From Acidobacteriota bacterium (GTDB taxonomy: Bacteria; Acidobacteriota; Thermoanaerobaculia; Gp7-AA8), in NCBI GenBank assembly GCA_019244185.1, contig JAFATB010000025.1, positions 352,798 through 416,797 of the forward strand: 64,000 nucleotides of DNA, written 5' to 3'. Of this stretch, positions 34,882 through 44,452 are shown piece after piece; the stretch's first letter is position 1; each line of letters starts with the position of its first letter. The notes below the pieces were generated by a model. The model ran no database searches. It was not told the origin of the DNA and worked only from the letters and a program-made list of their open reading frames with translations. Made by a program: the position numbers and the translations under genes.

Positions 34882-35849
34882 ACGCGCGCGCCGCCGCCGC
34901 GCTCGCGATGGCGCTCGTCGTTGCGCTGCCCGCGCTCGCGGAACGCATCTACGTCTCGAACGAGCGCGCCGGCACGATCCAGGCGATCGACACGGCGACC
35001 GACCGCATCGTCGCCACGGCGAAGATCGGCGATCGTCCGCGCGGCATCGTGCTGTCGCCCGACGGCAAACGGCTCTACGTCGCGCGCAGCTGGTGGAAAG
35101 GAAAGCACGCCGGCAGCGAGGCCATCGTCGCGATCGATGCAGCCACATTGAAGATCGTGCGGACCTATCCGGCGGGCACCGATCCCGAGGGAGTCGCGCT
35201 GTCGCCGGACGGCAAGCGGCTGTACATGTCGAATGAAGACGCGGCGACGGCGACGATCGTCGACACGTCGACAGCGAAAGAGCTCGAGACGCTGGTCGTC
35301 GGCACGGAACCGGAGGGAGTCGCGGCGAGTCCGGATGGCAAGTGGGTGTACGTGACGGCGGAGACGAGCAACGTCCTCACGGTCATCGACGCGAAGCAGA
35401 AGAAAGTCGTGGCGAACATCCTCGTCGATCCGCGGCCGCGCTACACCGTCTTCACGCGCGACGCGACGCGCGCGTGGGCGAGCGCGGAGATTGGCGGCAG
35501 CGTCTCGCTCATCGACGCGCAGCGCCATCGCGTGCTCGCGCGCGTGAAGCTCGGCAAGACCGACCGCCCCGTCGGGCTCGTGCTCTCGCCCGACGAGAAG
35601 CGGCTCTACATCGGCACCGGCCGCGGCAACAGCGTGCTCGTCCTCGACACGACCACGCGCCGCGTCATCGCCACGATCCCCGCGGGCCAGCGCGTTTGGG
35701 GACTGGCGCGCACGCGCGACGGCAAAAAGCTCTACGCGGCCGGCAGCCTCTCCAACACGATCACCGTCATCGACACCGTCACGCTGCGCCCGATCGCCAC
35801 GATCAAGACGGGCGACGGACCGTGGGGACTCGCCGCGCTGCATCGCTGA
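34878..35849 (+). CDS. YVTN beta-propeller protein, PQQ-catabolism associated type
   Basis: 323 residues with a signal peptide (~1-21) and seven propeller repeats built on SPDGKRLYV and IDTATxRIVA-type motifs. It resembles the periplasmic beta-propeller group associated with PQQ-dependent catabolism, in keeping with its place at the end of the dehydrogenase/oxidase run. The biochemical role is unknown; a scaffold or metallophore/substrate-binding role is possible. ATGA overlap with the cytochrome gene shows it belongs to the same transcript. Confidence 0.85.
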   Translation: MNARAAAALAMALVVALPALAERIYVSNERAGTIQAIDTATDRIVATAKIGDRPRGIVLSPDGKRLYVARSWWKGKHAGSEAIVAIDAATLKIVRTYPAGTDPEGVALSPDGKRLYMSNEDAATATIVDTSTAKELETLVVGTEPEGVAASPDGKWVYVTAETSNVLTVIDAKQKKVVANILVDPRPRYTVFTRDATRAWASAEIGGSVSLIDAQRHRVLARVKLGKTDRPVGLVLSPDEKRLYIGTGRGNSVLVLDTTTRRVIATIPAGQRVWGLARTRDGKKLYAAGSLSNTITVIDTVTLRPIATIKTGDGPWGLAALHR

Positions 35850-35888
35850 CCGCGAGCCCGGCACAAACATCGCAAACCGCAGAGCCGG

Positions 35889-37163
35889 GTGGCGTTCTAC
35901 ATTCGTAAAACGCTTGCGCTGGGGCCGATCCGATTCGGCGTCGCTCCCCGCAAGCCGCTCGAGTCGATCGATTCCGACGCCGCGCTCTCGACGGGCGCGA
36001 AGGGAGAATTCCTCCGCCGCCAGACGCGCGCGTTCTTCTTCGCCGACAACCGCAGCACGCCGGGCGCGACGCTCCCCGTCACGCGCGGCATTTCCGGAAC
36101 GCCGTTCTGGAAATCCGTGTTCGACGGCACGACGCGCGGCTGGATCTTTCTCGCCTCCACGATTCTCGGCGTGATCCTGCTTCTCCTCGGCGTCGCCGTC
36201 ATCGCGCGCAAGGGCCCGCAAGGCTGGGTCGAAGTGATCCTCGGCCTCGCCGCGATCGTCACGCCGCTGGTCATGACCGCGCAGACGCGCCGCAAGATCC
36301 GCGAGCAGGAAGAGCGCGACCGCGCCGCGCGCGAGGAAGAAGAACGCCGCAACCGCGAGATGCTCGCCGCCTACACGACCGCGCTCGACAACCTTCGCGC
36401 TTCTCCGAACGACGTCGCCCTCGGCGCCGCCGCGCGCGAGCGCGAGGCGCTAACGCTGCCGTACGAGATCTGGAGCGGCCTCGCGCGCCGCACCGTCGTC
36501 GCCATCGCTTTCGACGCGCTCCACCGCCTCGGCAGCGAAAAGGCATCCGAGGTGAACGACCTCGTCACGCGCGCCTCGCGTGCGGTGGGCCTCTCGCCTG
36601 CGGACGAGCTGGGCGTGAAGGTCGATCTCTATCGCACCGCCGCGTGGCATCTGCTCGCCGACGATCGCGCCGCGAGCGCGCAGGAAGCGTCGCTGCGCCA
36701 GCTGCGCGAAGGACTCGAGCTCGGCGAGAACGACGTGCCGCTCGAACTGAGCGCCGTCGACGAGTTCGCGCGCCTGCGCGGCTACTCGCGCGATCACGCG
36801 CCGAAGACCGACTGTCCCTTCCCGCTCGGCTTCCACGAGTACTGCCTGCACGTCGCGAAAGGCTCGATCCTCAAGCGCACCAAAGCGCGCGTCGACAAGA
36901 AGCGCATCGAGAAGCTCGTCCCCGACGAGCCGTGCACGCTCATCGTCACGAACCGCCGCCTGATCCTCGACGCGAAGAAGCGCACCGAGATCCTGCTGCC
37001 GAAGATCGACGACGTGGAGCTCGACGCGGATGAAAACGTGCTCGCCATCCGCGCCGCGAAAGGCATCAAGCCGCTCGATCTGCAGCTCGACGATCCGATC
37101 TACACCGGCACCGTGATCGACATCGCCACGAGTCTCAACGAGCGGCCGCGCGGCTTCGCCTGA
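35889..37163 (+). CDS. membrane protein with DUF4236-like N-terminus, function unknown
   Basis: 424 residues from GTG 35889 (no ATG fits). The opening MAFYIRKTLALGPIRFGV resembles the DUF4236 start. Two membrane helices follow (~85-107 and ~112-130), then a very charged coiled segment (KIREQEERDRAAREEEERRNRE) and a soluble ~280-residue C-terminal part. The last ~100 residues (CTLIVTNRRLILDAKKRTEILLPKI) resemble a PH-like lipid or protein binding fold. No enzyme motif is seen. It follows the beta-propeller gene by 39 bp and may end the same transcript or stand alone. Confidence 0.75.
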   Translation: MAFYIRKTLALGPIRFGVAPRKPLESIDSDAALSTGAKGEFLRRQTRAFFFADNRSTPGATLPVTRGISGTPFWKSVFDGTTRGWIFLASTILGVILLLLGVAVIARKGPQGWVEVILGLAAIVTPLVMTAQTRRKIREQEERDRAAREEEERRNREMLAAYTTALDNLRASPNDVALGAAAREREALTLPYEIWSGLARRTVVAIAFDALHRLGSEKASEVNDLVTRASRAVGLSPADELGVKVDLYRTAAWHLLADDRAASAQEASLRQLREGLELGENDVPLELSAVDEFARLRGYSRDHAPKTDCPFPLGFHEYCLHVAKGSILKRTKARVDKKRIEKLVPDEPCTLIVTNRRLILDAKKRTEILLPKIDDVELDADENVLAIRAAKGIKPLDLQLDDPIYTGTVIDIATSLNERPRGFA

Positions 37164-37172
37164 CGTCGCGCA

Positions 37173-37388
37173 TCAGTAGCGCCAGTGTCCCGGCACCCAC
37201 ACGCGGCGCGCGAATGCGCGGCGTTCGTAGTGACCGCTGATCCAGACCGCGCCGGCACGCGGCGGGCGCACCCAGCGGCCTTCGACGAGGACGAGCTCCG
37301 CGCGCGGCGGGCGGACGGCGACCGTGGTCGCGCATCCCGACAGCGCCAGCGCGCAGGTGACAGCGAGCGTTGCGAATGTCTTTCTCAT
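37173..37388 (-). CDS. small lipoprotein with WxxGHW-type repeats
   Basis: 71 residues. The leader ends in lipobox LSGC (Cys 19). The mature part carries the repeated pattern VEGRWVRPP, WISGHYERR, WVPGHWRY, as in small YXWGXW/BcpO-type envelope lipoproteins of unknown function. It converges on the preceding gene with a 9-nt gap. Its small size and compact repeats suggest an outer-membrane-associated structural peptide. Confidence 0.75.
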   Translation of the reverse strand: MRKTFATLAVTCALALSGCATTVAVRPPRAELVLVEGRWVRPPRAGAVWISGHYERRAFARRVWVPGHWRY

Positions 37389-37433
37389 ACCGAAAAGACG
37401 CGGGCCGCGCCGCCGCTGTTTACGGCGTCAACG

Positions 37434-37553
37434 TCAATGCACGCCGTGCATCCGCAGCAGCATGTGCCACAGCCAGCTCCCGCCACCTGCAGCGAGTCCG
37501 ACGACGACCACGAGCAGAACGACGACGAGCACGACGTTCGAGCGTTTATTCAT
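37434..37553 (-). CDS. 39-residue single-span membrane protein coupled to ABC permease
   Basis: MNKRSNVVLVVVLLVVVVGL, then AAGGGSWLWHMLLRMHGVH: a basic start, one Val/Leu-rich helix, a Gly/Trp turn and a His-ended amphipathic tail. Its ATG overlaps the last 8 nt of the permease gene in another frame, so translation is likely coupled. It may be a small subunit or stabiliser of the exporter. No family is recognised. Confidence 0.55.
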   Translation of the reverse strand: MNKRSNVVLVVVLLVVVVGLAAGGGSWLWHMLLRMHGVH

Positions 37554-39926
37554 ACGCGAGTGCCTCCCGAATGGTGAGTTGCGACGCGCGCCACGCCGGC
37601 TGCAGGCTGGCGAGTGCGCCGAGGATGAGGACGAGTGCGAGCCAGCCGAGCGCGCCGGCGGGAGCGACGACGAACGGCAGCGGCGCGCCGATGAACATGC
37701 GCCCCGTGGTCGCGTTGACGAAGAGCGTGAGCGGCACGGCGAACGCGAGCGCGACGCACCAGCTGAGCGCACTGATCACGACGCCCTGCAGGACGACGTC
37801 GCGCGCGAGCGCGTTCGGCGTAGCGCCGAGGGAGCCCATGATGCCCAGCTCGCGCGTGCGCTCGACGACGCTGAGCGCCATCGTCGACGCCAGTCCGAGC
37901 GTGCCGACGAGCAGCACCAGCGTCGCCGCGAGCAGCAGCGCGGTGTTGATGATCACGAGATGATCGGCAAACGCCTGGCGCGTGTCGGCCAATGACTGCA
38001 CGGACGTGACGCGCGGCAACACGCGCTCGATCGCACGCGCGGCGGCGCGGCGCGTGGCCACGTCGTGCGCGCGCGTGACGATGCGGATGCTTCGCGTCGC
38101 CACGGGCGGCGGCGCTTCGGTCGTGTAGACGGCGGGAATCGGCGCGAGCTCTTTCACGACGCCGACGAGTCGCAGCGAGACGTCGCGGCCATCGACGCGC
38201 AGGCGCAGCGGATCGCCGAGGCGGAGCGGCGGCACGCGTGCGAGCAATGACTGATTCACGACAGCGACGCCGCGGTCGCCGGCGCGCAGCCAGCGGCCCT
38301 GCAGCAACGGCAGTGCGAGCAGCGACGTCGGCACCTGCGGCCGAACGAGCAGCGCGTGCTCGTCGTCGAGGCCGTGCACGCGCACGCGGACCGGCGTCTT
38401 CACGACGCGCGGCAGGCGCGCGACGCTCTCCGTCCAATACTCCGCGTGCGCGACCTCGGGAACGCGCGCCAGTGCATTCGCGAGCTCCGCGATGGGCCGC
38501 GGCTCCGCGAGACGCACGTCGAGGTCGTAGCGCCGCGCCTCCCCTTCTTCCGCGAGCACGCGTCGCCACGCGGCGGCGGCATCGAGCGTCGTCACGAACA
38601 CCGCGCCGCCCGCGGCGAGCGTCGCGACGGTGAGCGCGAGCCGCCCGCGGCGGCGAAACGCGGTGCGCAGCGAGAGCATCAGCGGACGCGGAAGCCACGC
38701 GATGCGCGCGAGCAGTCGATCGAATGCACTCGCGCCGAACGCGCGCCGTCCTGCATCGTTCGCCAGCGCGTCGTGTACCGAGATGCGCGACGCGTGCAGC
38801 ACAGGACCCGCGGCGACGAGGAGCGGCACGAGCAGTCCCGCCGCGATCTGTGCGGCGATCGCCCACGCCGGCACCGCGTGGCTGGCGACGGTCGCGTTGA
38901 GCATGTTCGCCGCGAACGCCGTGTACGCGCGGCCGGCCGCGAATCCGAGCGGCATGCCGAGGATGAGGGCGGCGCAGGCGAGAAGCGACACCTGCACGAG
39001 GTACAGCGCCGCGATCTGCGTCGTCGTCGCGCCGAGCGCCTTCATCACGCCGACCTGTCGCAGCTGTTCGGTGAGCAGCGCGTGGATCATCGTCGCCACG
39101 AGCACGGCCGAGAGCGCGAGCGCGAGGACGCCGAAGCAGCCGAGGAGAAAGAGGAATGTGGCCATCTGATCGGCGTGCGGGTGGCGGCCCGGGCGAGGGA
39201 TCTCGATGTCGACGACGTTGAGTCCGCGCCGCGCGAGCAGCGCGCGCACGTCGGACGCGACGACGCGGATGTGCGACTCGTCGAGCCGATCGCCGCGTAC
39301 GACGACGAGCAATCGCCCGCCGCGCGCGTGCTGCAGCGAACGCGGATTCGCGAAGGCGGCGACGTGATGATCCATCCACCCCGGCGCGAGTCCCGCGGCG
39401 TGCACGGTGCCGGCGATGCGCAGCGAGCGCTCGGTGCCGTCGGAGGTTTTCATCACGATGCGATCGCCGACCGCGGCGTGCGCGACCGACATCGACGAGC
39501 GTTCGACGAGAATCTCGTCCGGGCGCAGCGCGGCGAGACAATCGGCGATCGCTTTGCCGCCGCAGTCGGACGACGCGATGCGGTCGATGCGATTGCCGTC
39601 CATCACGAACAGCGTCATCGCGCGCGCGTCGCCGTTCGCGAGACGCGCGCGGGCGTAAATGGCCGGCCGCGACTCGGCCTCCGCGACGTCCGGCAGCGCG
39701 CGCACGGCGGCCAGCGCGGCGTCGTCGAGATGCTCGACGGTCAGCACCGCCGACGCCGGGATCGTTCCGTCGTACGTCGCCTTCAGCTCGCGCGTGAGAA
39801 TCGTGTACGACGTGAGGATCGTGCCGACACCGAACGCCCCCGCGGTCATCGCCAGCACCGCCAGCGCGCAGCGCACCGGATGCTCGGCGAGATCGCGCAC
39901 GACCTTCCGCCAGCGCGGCGCGAGCG

Positions 39927-39930
<4 letters not shown>
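37546..39930 (-). CDS. MacB/FtsX-type ABC transporter permease
   Basis: 794 residues with two FtsX modules. Layout: helix ~22-44, extracytoplasmic domain ~45-255, three helices ~258-370, linker, helix ~430-450, second periplasmic domain, and three C-terminal helices to ~785 (LLVGTLGLASTMALSVVERTRELGIMGSLGATP is the characteristic FtsX loop). This is the large LolC/E- or YbbP-like form that works mechanically on periplasmic substrates with its ATPase (next gene). ATG 39930 overlaps the ATPase stop by 4 nt. The divergent two-component system probably controls it. Confidence 0.92.
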
Positions 39931-40592
<662 letters not shown>

Positions 40593-40619
40593 AATGCGCG
40601 GCAAGCTACGCGGCGCGCG

Positions 40620-40658
40620 CTGAACGCGTACTGAATGATTCGTTCAGCTTCCGTTCAG
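40620..40658. promoter_or_regulatory. four-half-site operator between ABC exporter and two-component genes
   Basis: CTGAAC (40620-40625), CTGAAT (40631-40636), GTTCAG (40642-40647) and GTTCAG (40653-40658) are spaced exactly 11 bp apart, the first two in inverted orientation to the last two. OmpR-family regulators bind such helical-turn repeats. It lies in the 88-bp divergent space between the ABC ATPase and the OmpR-type regulator. Confidence 0.65.
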
Positions 40659-40680
40659 CGGCGCCGCGAAAGATGCAGCC

Positions 40681-41343
40681 ATGCGCGTGTTGGTCGTCGA
40701 AGACGAGCCTCGCCTGAACGAGCAGCTCGCCGCGAGCCTCGAGGAAGCGGGCTACGCGGTCGATCGCGCGCTCGACGGCGAGCGCGCCGACTTTCTCGCG
40801 CGCACCGAGCGCTACGACGCGCTCCTCCTTGACCTCGGCCTGCCCAACGTCGACGGCCTCACGCTGCTGCGCCGCTGGCGCGACGCCGGCATCGGCGTGC
40901 CCGTGCTCGTCCTCACCGCGCGCGGCAGCTGGCACGAGACGGTGCAGGGCATCGACGGCGGCGCCGACGACTACGTCGCGAAACCGTTTCGCATCGAGGA
41001 GGTGCTCGCGCGGCTGCGCGCGCTCATCCGCCGCGCGACGGGACAGACCACGCCCGAGCTGCGCTGCGGCGCGATCGTGCTCGATCCGCGCAGCGGCAAA
41101 GTCACGCGCGCCGATGCGCCGGTGCGCCTCACCAGCCACGAGTACCGCGTCCTGTCGTACCTCATGCACCACCGCGGCCGCGTGATCTCGCAGGCGGAGC
41201 TCACCGAGCACATTTACGCGCAGGACTTCGACCGCGACTCGAACACCGTCGAAGTCTTCATCGCGCGCCTGCGCCGCAAGCTCGGCGCCGAGACGATCGA
41301 GACCTTGCGCGGCCTCGGCTACCGCATGGAGTGCGAACGGTGA
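40681..41343 (+). CDS. OmpR family response regulator
   Basis: 220 residues: receiver domain with acidic pair at 7-8, phospho-Asp 51 (LLLDLGLPNVDG), Thr 79, Lys 101 (YVAKPFR), then a winged-helix DNA-binding domain (~125-220) with LTSHEYRVLSYLMHHRGRVISQ and the recognition region DSNTVEVFIARLRRKLG. It is a transcription factor. Its stop overlaps the kinase start by 4 nt (GTGA). The operator just upstream suggests autoregulation and control of the divergent ABC exporter. Confidence 0.94.
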   Translation: MRVLVVEDEPRLNEQLAASLEEAGYAVDRALDGERADFLARTERYDALLLDLGLPNVDGLTLLRRWRDAGIGVPVLVLTARGSWHETVQGIDGGADDYVAKPFRIEEVLARLRALIRRATGQTTPELRCGAIVLDPRSGKVTRADAPVRLTSHEYRVLSYLMHHRGRVISQAELTEHIYAQDFDRDSNTVEVFIARLRRKLGAETIETLRGLGYRMECER

Positions 41344-42308
41344 CGCCGCGACGCTGGCTCCCGCGCTCGTTCCGCGCGCGCCTGCTCGCCGGCGCAATCC
41401 TCTGGACCGCCGGCCTGCTACCGCTCATGCATCTGCTGATGATGTTCGCCGTGCGCCGCCGCTACCACTGGGTCATCACGATCGATCATCACCACCTCGT
41501 CATCGCCGCGCTGCTGCTGCTCCTGTGCGGCGTGCTCGCGCTGCGCCGTCCCGTCACGTCGCTCGCGGAGCTGCGCGCGCGCCTCGCGGCGGTGCGCGAC
41601 GGCCGCGCATCGCGCGTCGACGGCACGTATCCGAGCGAAATCCAGGCGCTCGTCGACGAGCTGAATGCGCTGCTCACGGACCGCGAGCAGCAGGTCGCGC
41701 GCGCCGTCGCGAAAGCGGGCGATCTCGCGCACGGCCTCAAGACGCCGCTCGCGCTGCTGCTGCAGGAAGCGGAGCAGTCGCCTCAGGTCGCGCAGCAGGT
41801 CGAGCGGATGCGACGCCAGATCGACTATCACCTCGCCCACGCCCGCGCCGCCGCCTCCGGCGCGACCCTCGGCGCGCGGACCTCGATCCGCGATTCCGCG
41901 AACGCGCTCGCGCGCACGATGCTGCGCCTGCACGCGACGCGTGGCGTCACCATCGACGTCGACGCCGCGCCCGAGTACGCGTTCCGCGGCGGACGCGAAG
42001 ACCTCGACGAGATGCTCGGCAATCTCCTCGACAACGCCTGCAAGTGGGCGCGAACGCGCGTCACCGTGACGTCGTCGCTCGACGGCGCGCAGGTCGTCAT
42101 CGAGGTCGACGACGACGGTCCCGGCATCGATCCGTCGCTGCGCGACCGCGTGCTGCAGCGCGGCGTGCGCGCCGACGAGGCCGCGCCCGGCTCCGGCTTC
42201 GGACTCGCCATCGTGCGCGATCTCGCGGAGGTCTACGGCGGCTCGATTGCGCTCGACCGCGCGTCCCTCGGCGGCCTGCGCGCGACGCTGCGGCTGCCGT
42301 CGGCGTGA
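41340..42308 (+). CDS. sensor histidine kinase
   Basis: 322 residues: two membrane helices (~15-37 and ~52-69) with only a ~14-residue periplasmic loop rich in His (VITIDHHH), then the cytoplasmic kinase. Phospho-acceptor His 131 in DLAHGLKTPLALL, N-box GNLLDNACKWA, G1 DDDGPGIDP and G2 GSGFGLAIV are present. The tiny sensory loop suggests it senses the membrane or a metal rather than a bulky ligand; the His cluster hints at metal. No HAMP is obvious. GTG 41340 is chosen for its overlap; GTG 41331 is the alternative. Confidence 0.9.
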   Translation: MTPRRWLPRSFRARLLAGAILWTAGLLPLMHLLMMFAVRRRYHWVITIDHHHLVIAALLLLLCGVLALRRPVTSLAELRARLAAVRDGRASRVDGTYPSEIQALVDELNALLTDREQQVARAVAKAGDLAHGLKTPLALLLQEAEQSPQVAQQVERMRRQIDYHLAHARAAASGATLGARTSIRDSANALARTMLRLHATRGVTIDVDAAPEYAFRGGREDLDEMLGNLLDNACKWARTRVTVTSSLDGAQVVIEVDDDGPGIDPSLRDRVLQRGVRADEAAPGSGFGLAIVRDLAEVYGGSIALDRASLGGLRATLRLPSA

Positions 42309-42313
42309 CGCGC

Positions 42314-42577
42314 TCAGCGCGCGACGGCGGGCGTCCGCTGCCACGCGCTCAGCAGCACGAGCAGCCCCGGCACGAGGAAGATCGCCATCGACGGATCGCG
42401 CGCGATCGTCAGCAGCGCCGCGATCGCGAAGCCGGTGTACGCGAGCCCGACCAGCAGCGCCGGCGCCGGCGTCGTCGCGCGTCCGCGGCGGGTCTACACG
42501 AAATACGCGATCGCGATCGCGCCGAAGGTCACCATCGCCAGACCGGCGAAATGCCACGGCACGCGCAAGCCGCACAT
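42314..42577 (-). pseudogene. small membrane protein gene interrupted by in-frame amber codon
   Basis: One reading frame runs from ATG 42577 to TGA 42314-42316, 87 codons, but codon 28 is TAG (42494-42496). Before the TAG: MCGLRVPWHFAGLAMVTFGA, then IAIAYFV. After it: TRRGRATTPAPALLVGLAYT and two further hydrophobic helices ending TPAVAR. Both halves have the character of one three-helix membrane protein, and no start codon lies soon after the TAG. Readthrough or recent inactivation are both possible. Confidence 0.5.
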
Positions 42578-42589
42578 CGGCCGCGGATT

Positions 42590-43528
42590 CTACGACGTGA
42601 CGCGGTTGCGCCCTTCGCGCTTCGAGCGGTACAGCAGCTCGTCGGCGCGCGCGAGCACCGCTTCGGGCTGCTCGTTCGCCGCGGTCGCGGAGCAGACGCC
42701 GAACGACGACGTGAGCTTGATCGCGAGGCCGTCGTACGTGAAGGTCTGCTCTTCCAGCGTGGCGCGGATGCGCTCGGCGATGCGCGCCGCAAGCTCGAGC
42801 GGCGTGTCGGGAAGCGCGATCGCGAACTCCTCGCCGCCCATGCGCGCGAAGATGTCGGCGTCGCGCACGAACTGCGTCGTGATCAGCGCCGACGTCGCGC
42901 GGAGGATGTGGTCGCCCGCGGCGTGGCCGTACTGGTCGTTGACCTGCTTGAAGTTGTCGAAGTCGAAGGTGATCACGCCGACCGGATGCTCGGTGCTCGC
43001 GGTATCGATGAGAAATCCGAGGCGCGCGAGGAGGTAGGCGTTGTTGAAGGTGCCGGTGAGCTGGTCGGTGATCCCGCGCGCGTGCAGCGCCTCGGTGAAC
43101 TCGACTTCGAGCAGCGAGTCGACGAACTTGAAGACGCAGTTGCCGAGCTTGAGCAGCGCGCCCTGCAGCAGCACCACCGGCGTGCGGATGCGCATCCCGT
43201 TGACGAGCGTGCCGTTCGTGCTCGCGAGGTCGTTGATCGTGACCGTATCGCGCACGCGAATGACCTCGGCGTGAATGCCGCTGACCGCACGCTCGCGCAC
43301 GCGGATGTCGCACTCCGGCCGCCGTCCGATGATCTGCCGTCCGGGATGGACGCGGAAGACCTGACCGGGAAGGTCGCCCTCGAGCATGATCAGCGCGGGC
43401 TCGTGCGTCTGCGCGCGCTCAACCGGGTCGTGGCGCTCCGCCGTTTCCACGCGGACTTCGGTGGTCTTGCGGGGTAACGGCTTTTCTTCGGCACCGGAAC
43501 GCATAACGTGTCTGAACCGCTCGAGCAT
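42590..43528 (-). CDS. FHA domain-GGDEF diguanylate cyclase
   Basis: 312 residues. An FHA domain spans ~50-135 (VHPGRQIIGRRPECDIRV, STNGTLVNG), which binds phosphothreonine peptides. A GGDEF domain spans ~145-310 with active-site GGEEF at 231-235 and an intact RxxD inhibitory site (RDAD, 222-225), so it should make cyclic-di-GMP and be product-inhibited. The FHA part implies control by a Ser/Thr kinase pathway; no such kinase is in the window. It lies 12 bp upstream of the amber-interrupted frame on the same strand. Confidence 0.92.
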   Translation of the reverse strand: MLERFRHVMRSGAEEKPLPRKTTEVRVETAERHDPVERAQTHEPALIMLEGDLPGQVFRVHPGRQIIGRRPECDIRVRERAVSGIHAEVIRVRDTVTINDLASTNGTLVNGMRIRTPVVLLQGALLKLGNCVFKFVDSLLEVEFTEALHARGITDQLTGTFNNAYLLARLGFLIDTASTEHPVGVITFDFDNFKQVNDQYGHAAGDHILRATSALITTQFVRDADIFARMGGEEFAIALPDTPLELAARIAERIRATLEEQTFTYDGLAIKLTSSFGVCSATAANEQPEAVLARADELLYRSKREGRNRVTS

Positions 43529-43570
43529 GGGCGTTGACCGCTAAGTGTAATACGGACCGGGCGTTCGTCG

Positions 43571-44452
43571 ATGCCGCGTCCCGCCTCCGGCACAATCCGC
43601 GCAAGAAACCGCGGCGTGGAAATCCGCGTTTCGTCGTGGGCCGAACTGCAGGACGCCGTCTTCGACGACGCGTGGCAGCCCGCGCTGTCGCGCCACCGCT
43701 CGAACTGCGTCTTCCGCGGCGTGCCGCGCGCGCGACACGCCCTCGCGACGAGCCTGCAAACCGGCGGATTCGAGGCGCAGGAGCGCCATCTCCTCACCAG
43801 CTTCCGCAAGTACGCGCTGCGCAGCGCCGTGCACGGCGACTGGGTCTGGAACTGGCTCTCCGTCGCGAAACACCACGGCCTGCCGACGCGCCTCCTCGAC
43901 TGGACCTATTCGCCGCTCGTGGCCATGCACTTCGCCACCCACGACATCCGCCACTTCGACGAGGACGCGGCGATCTGGTGCGTCGACTACCGCAAGACGA
44001 ACGAGCTGCTCCCCAAGCCGCTGCGGAAGATCCTCGACGAAGAAGACGTCAACCTCTTTACTACCGAGCTCCTCAACCGCGCCGCAACAACCCTCAGCGA
44101 ATTCGACACGCTCGCGAAGCACGACTTCGTGGTCTTCTTCGAGCCGCCGTCGCTCGACGAGCGCATCGTGAATCAGTTCGCACTGTTCTCGCTGCCGTCG
44201 AGCCCGACGATGTCGCTGCAGTCGCTCCTCGAACAACGCGAGTCGTCGTACCGCCGCATCATCATCCCCGCGGCGCTGAAGTGGGAAGTCCGCGACAAGC
44301 TCGATCAGGCCAACGTCACCGAGCGCGTCCTCTTCCCCGGCCTCGACGGCCTGTCCCAATGGCTGAAACGCTACTTCACGACCAGGCCCGGGGATGACGA
44401 GGAGGACCGACGAGGAGCGCCTCCGGCGGGCCGGCGCGGCCGGCAGCGCTGA
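43571..44452 (+). CDS. FRG domain-containing protein, function unknown
   Basis: 293 residues. The FRG domain spans ~20-270: SSWAELQDAV, the name-giving CVFRGVPRARHALATSLQ, AKHHGLPTRLLDWTYSPLVAMHFA and IIIPAALKWEVRDKL. Its biochemical activity is not established. The last ~18 residues (EEDRRGAPPAGRRGRQR) and the stop are encoded by the left arm of a palindromic repeat, so the native C-terminus has been replaced or extended. GTG 43616 (VEIRVSSW) could be the true start. It sits divergent from the GGDEF gene. Confidence 0.8.
   Translation: MPRPASGTIRARNRGVEIRVSSWAELQDAVFDDAWQPALSRHRSNCVFRGVPRARHALATSLQTGGFEAQERHLLTSFRKYALRSAVHGDWVWNWLSVAKHHGLPTRLLDWTYSPLVAMHFATHDIRHFDEDAAIWCVDYRKTNELLPKPLRKILDEEDVNLFTTELLNRAATTLSEFDTLAKHDFVVFFEPPSLDERIVNQFALFSLPSSPTMSLQSLLEQRESSYRRIIIPAALKWEVRDKLDQANVTERVLFPGLDGLSQWLKRYFTTRPGDDEEDRRGAPPAGRRGRQR

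Noticed and set aside
43571..44452. FRG gene as part of a defence island
   Set aside because: No restriction, toxin, CRISPR or other defence genes surround it; the neighbours are a GGDEF protein and parC.
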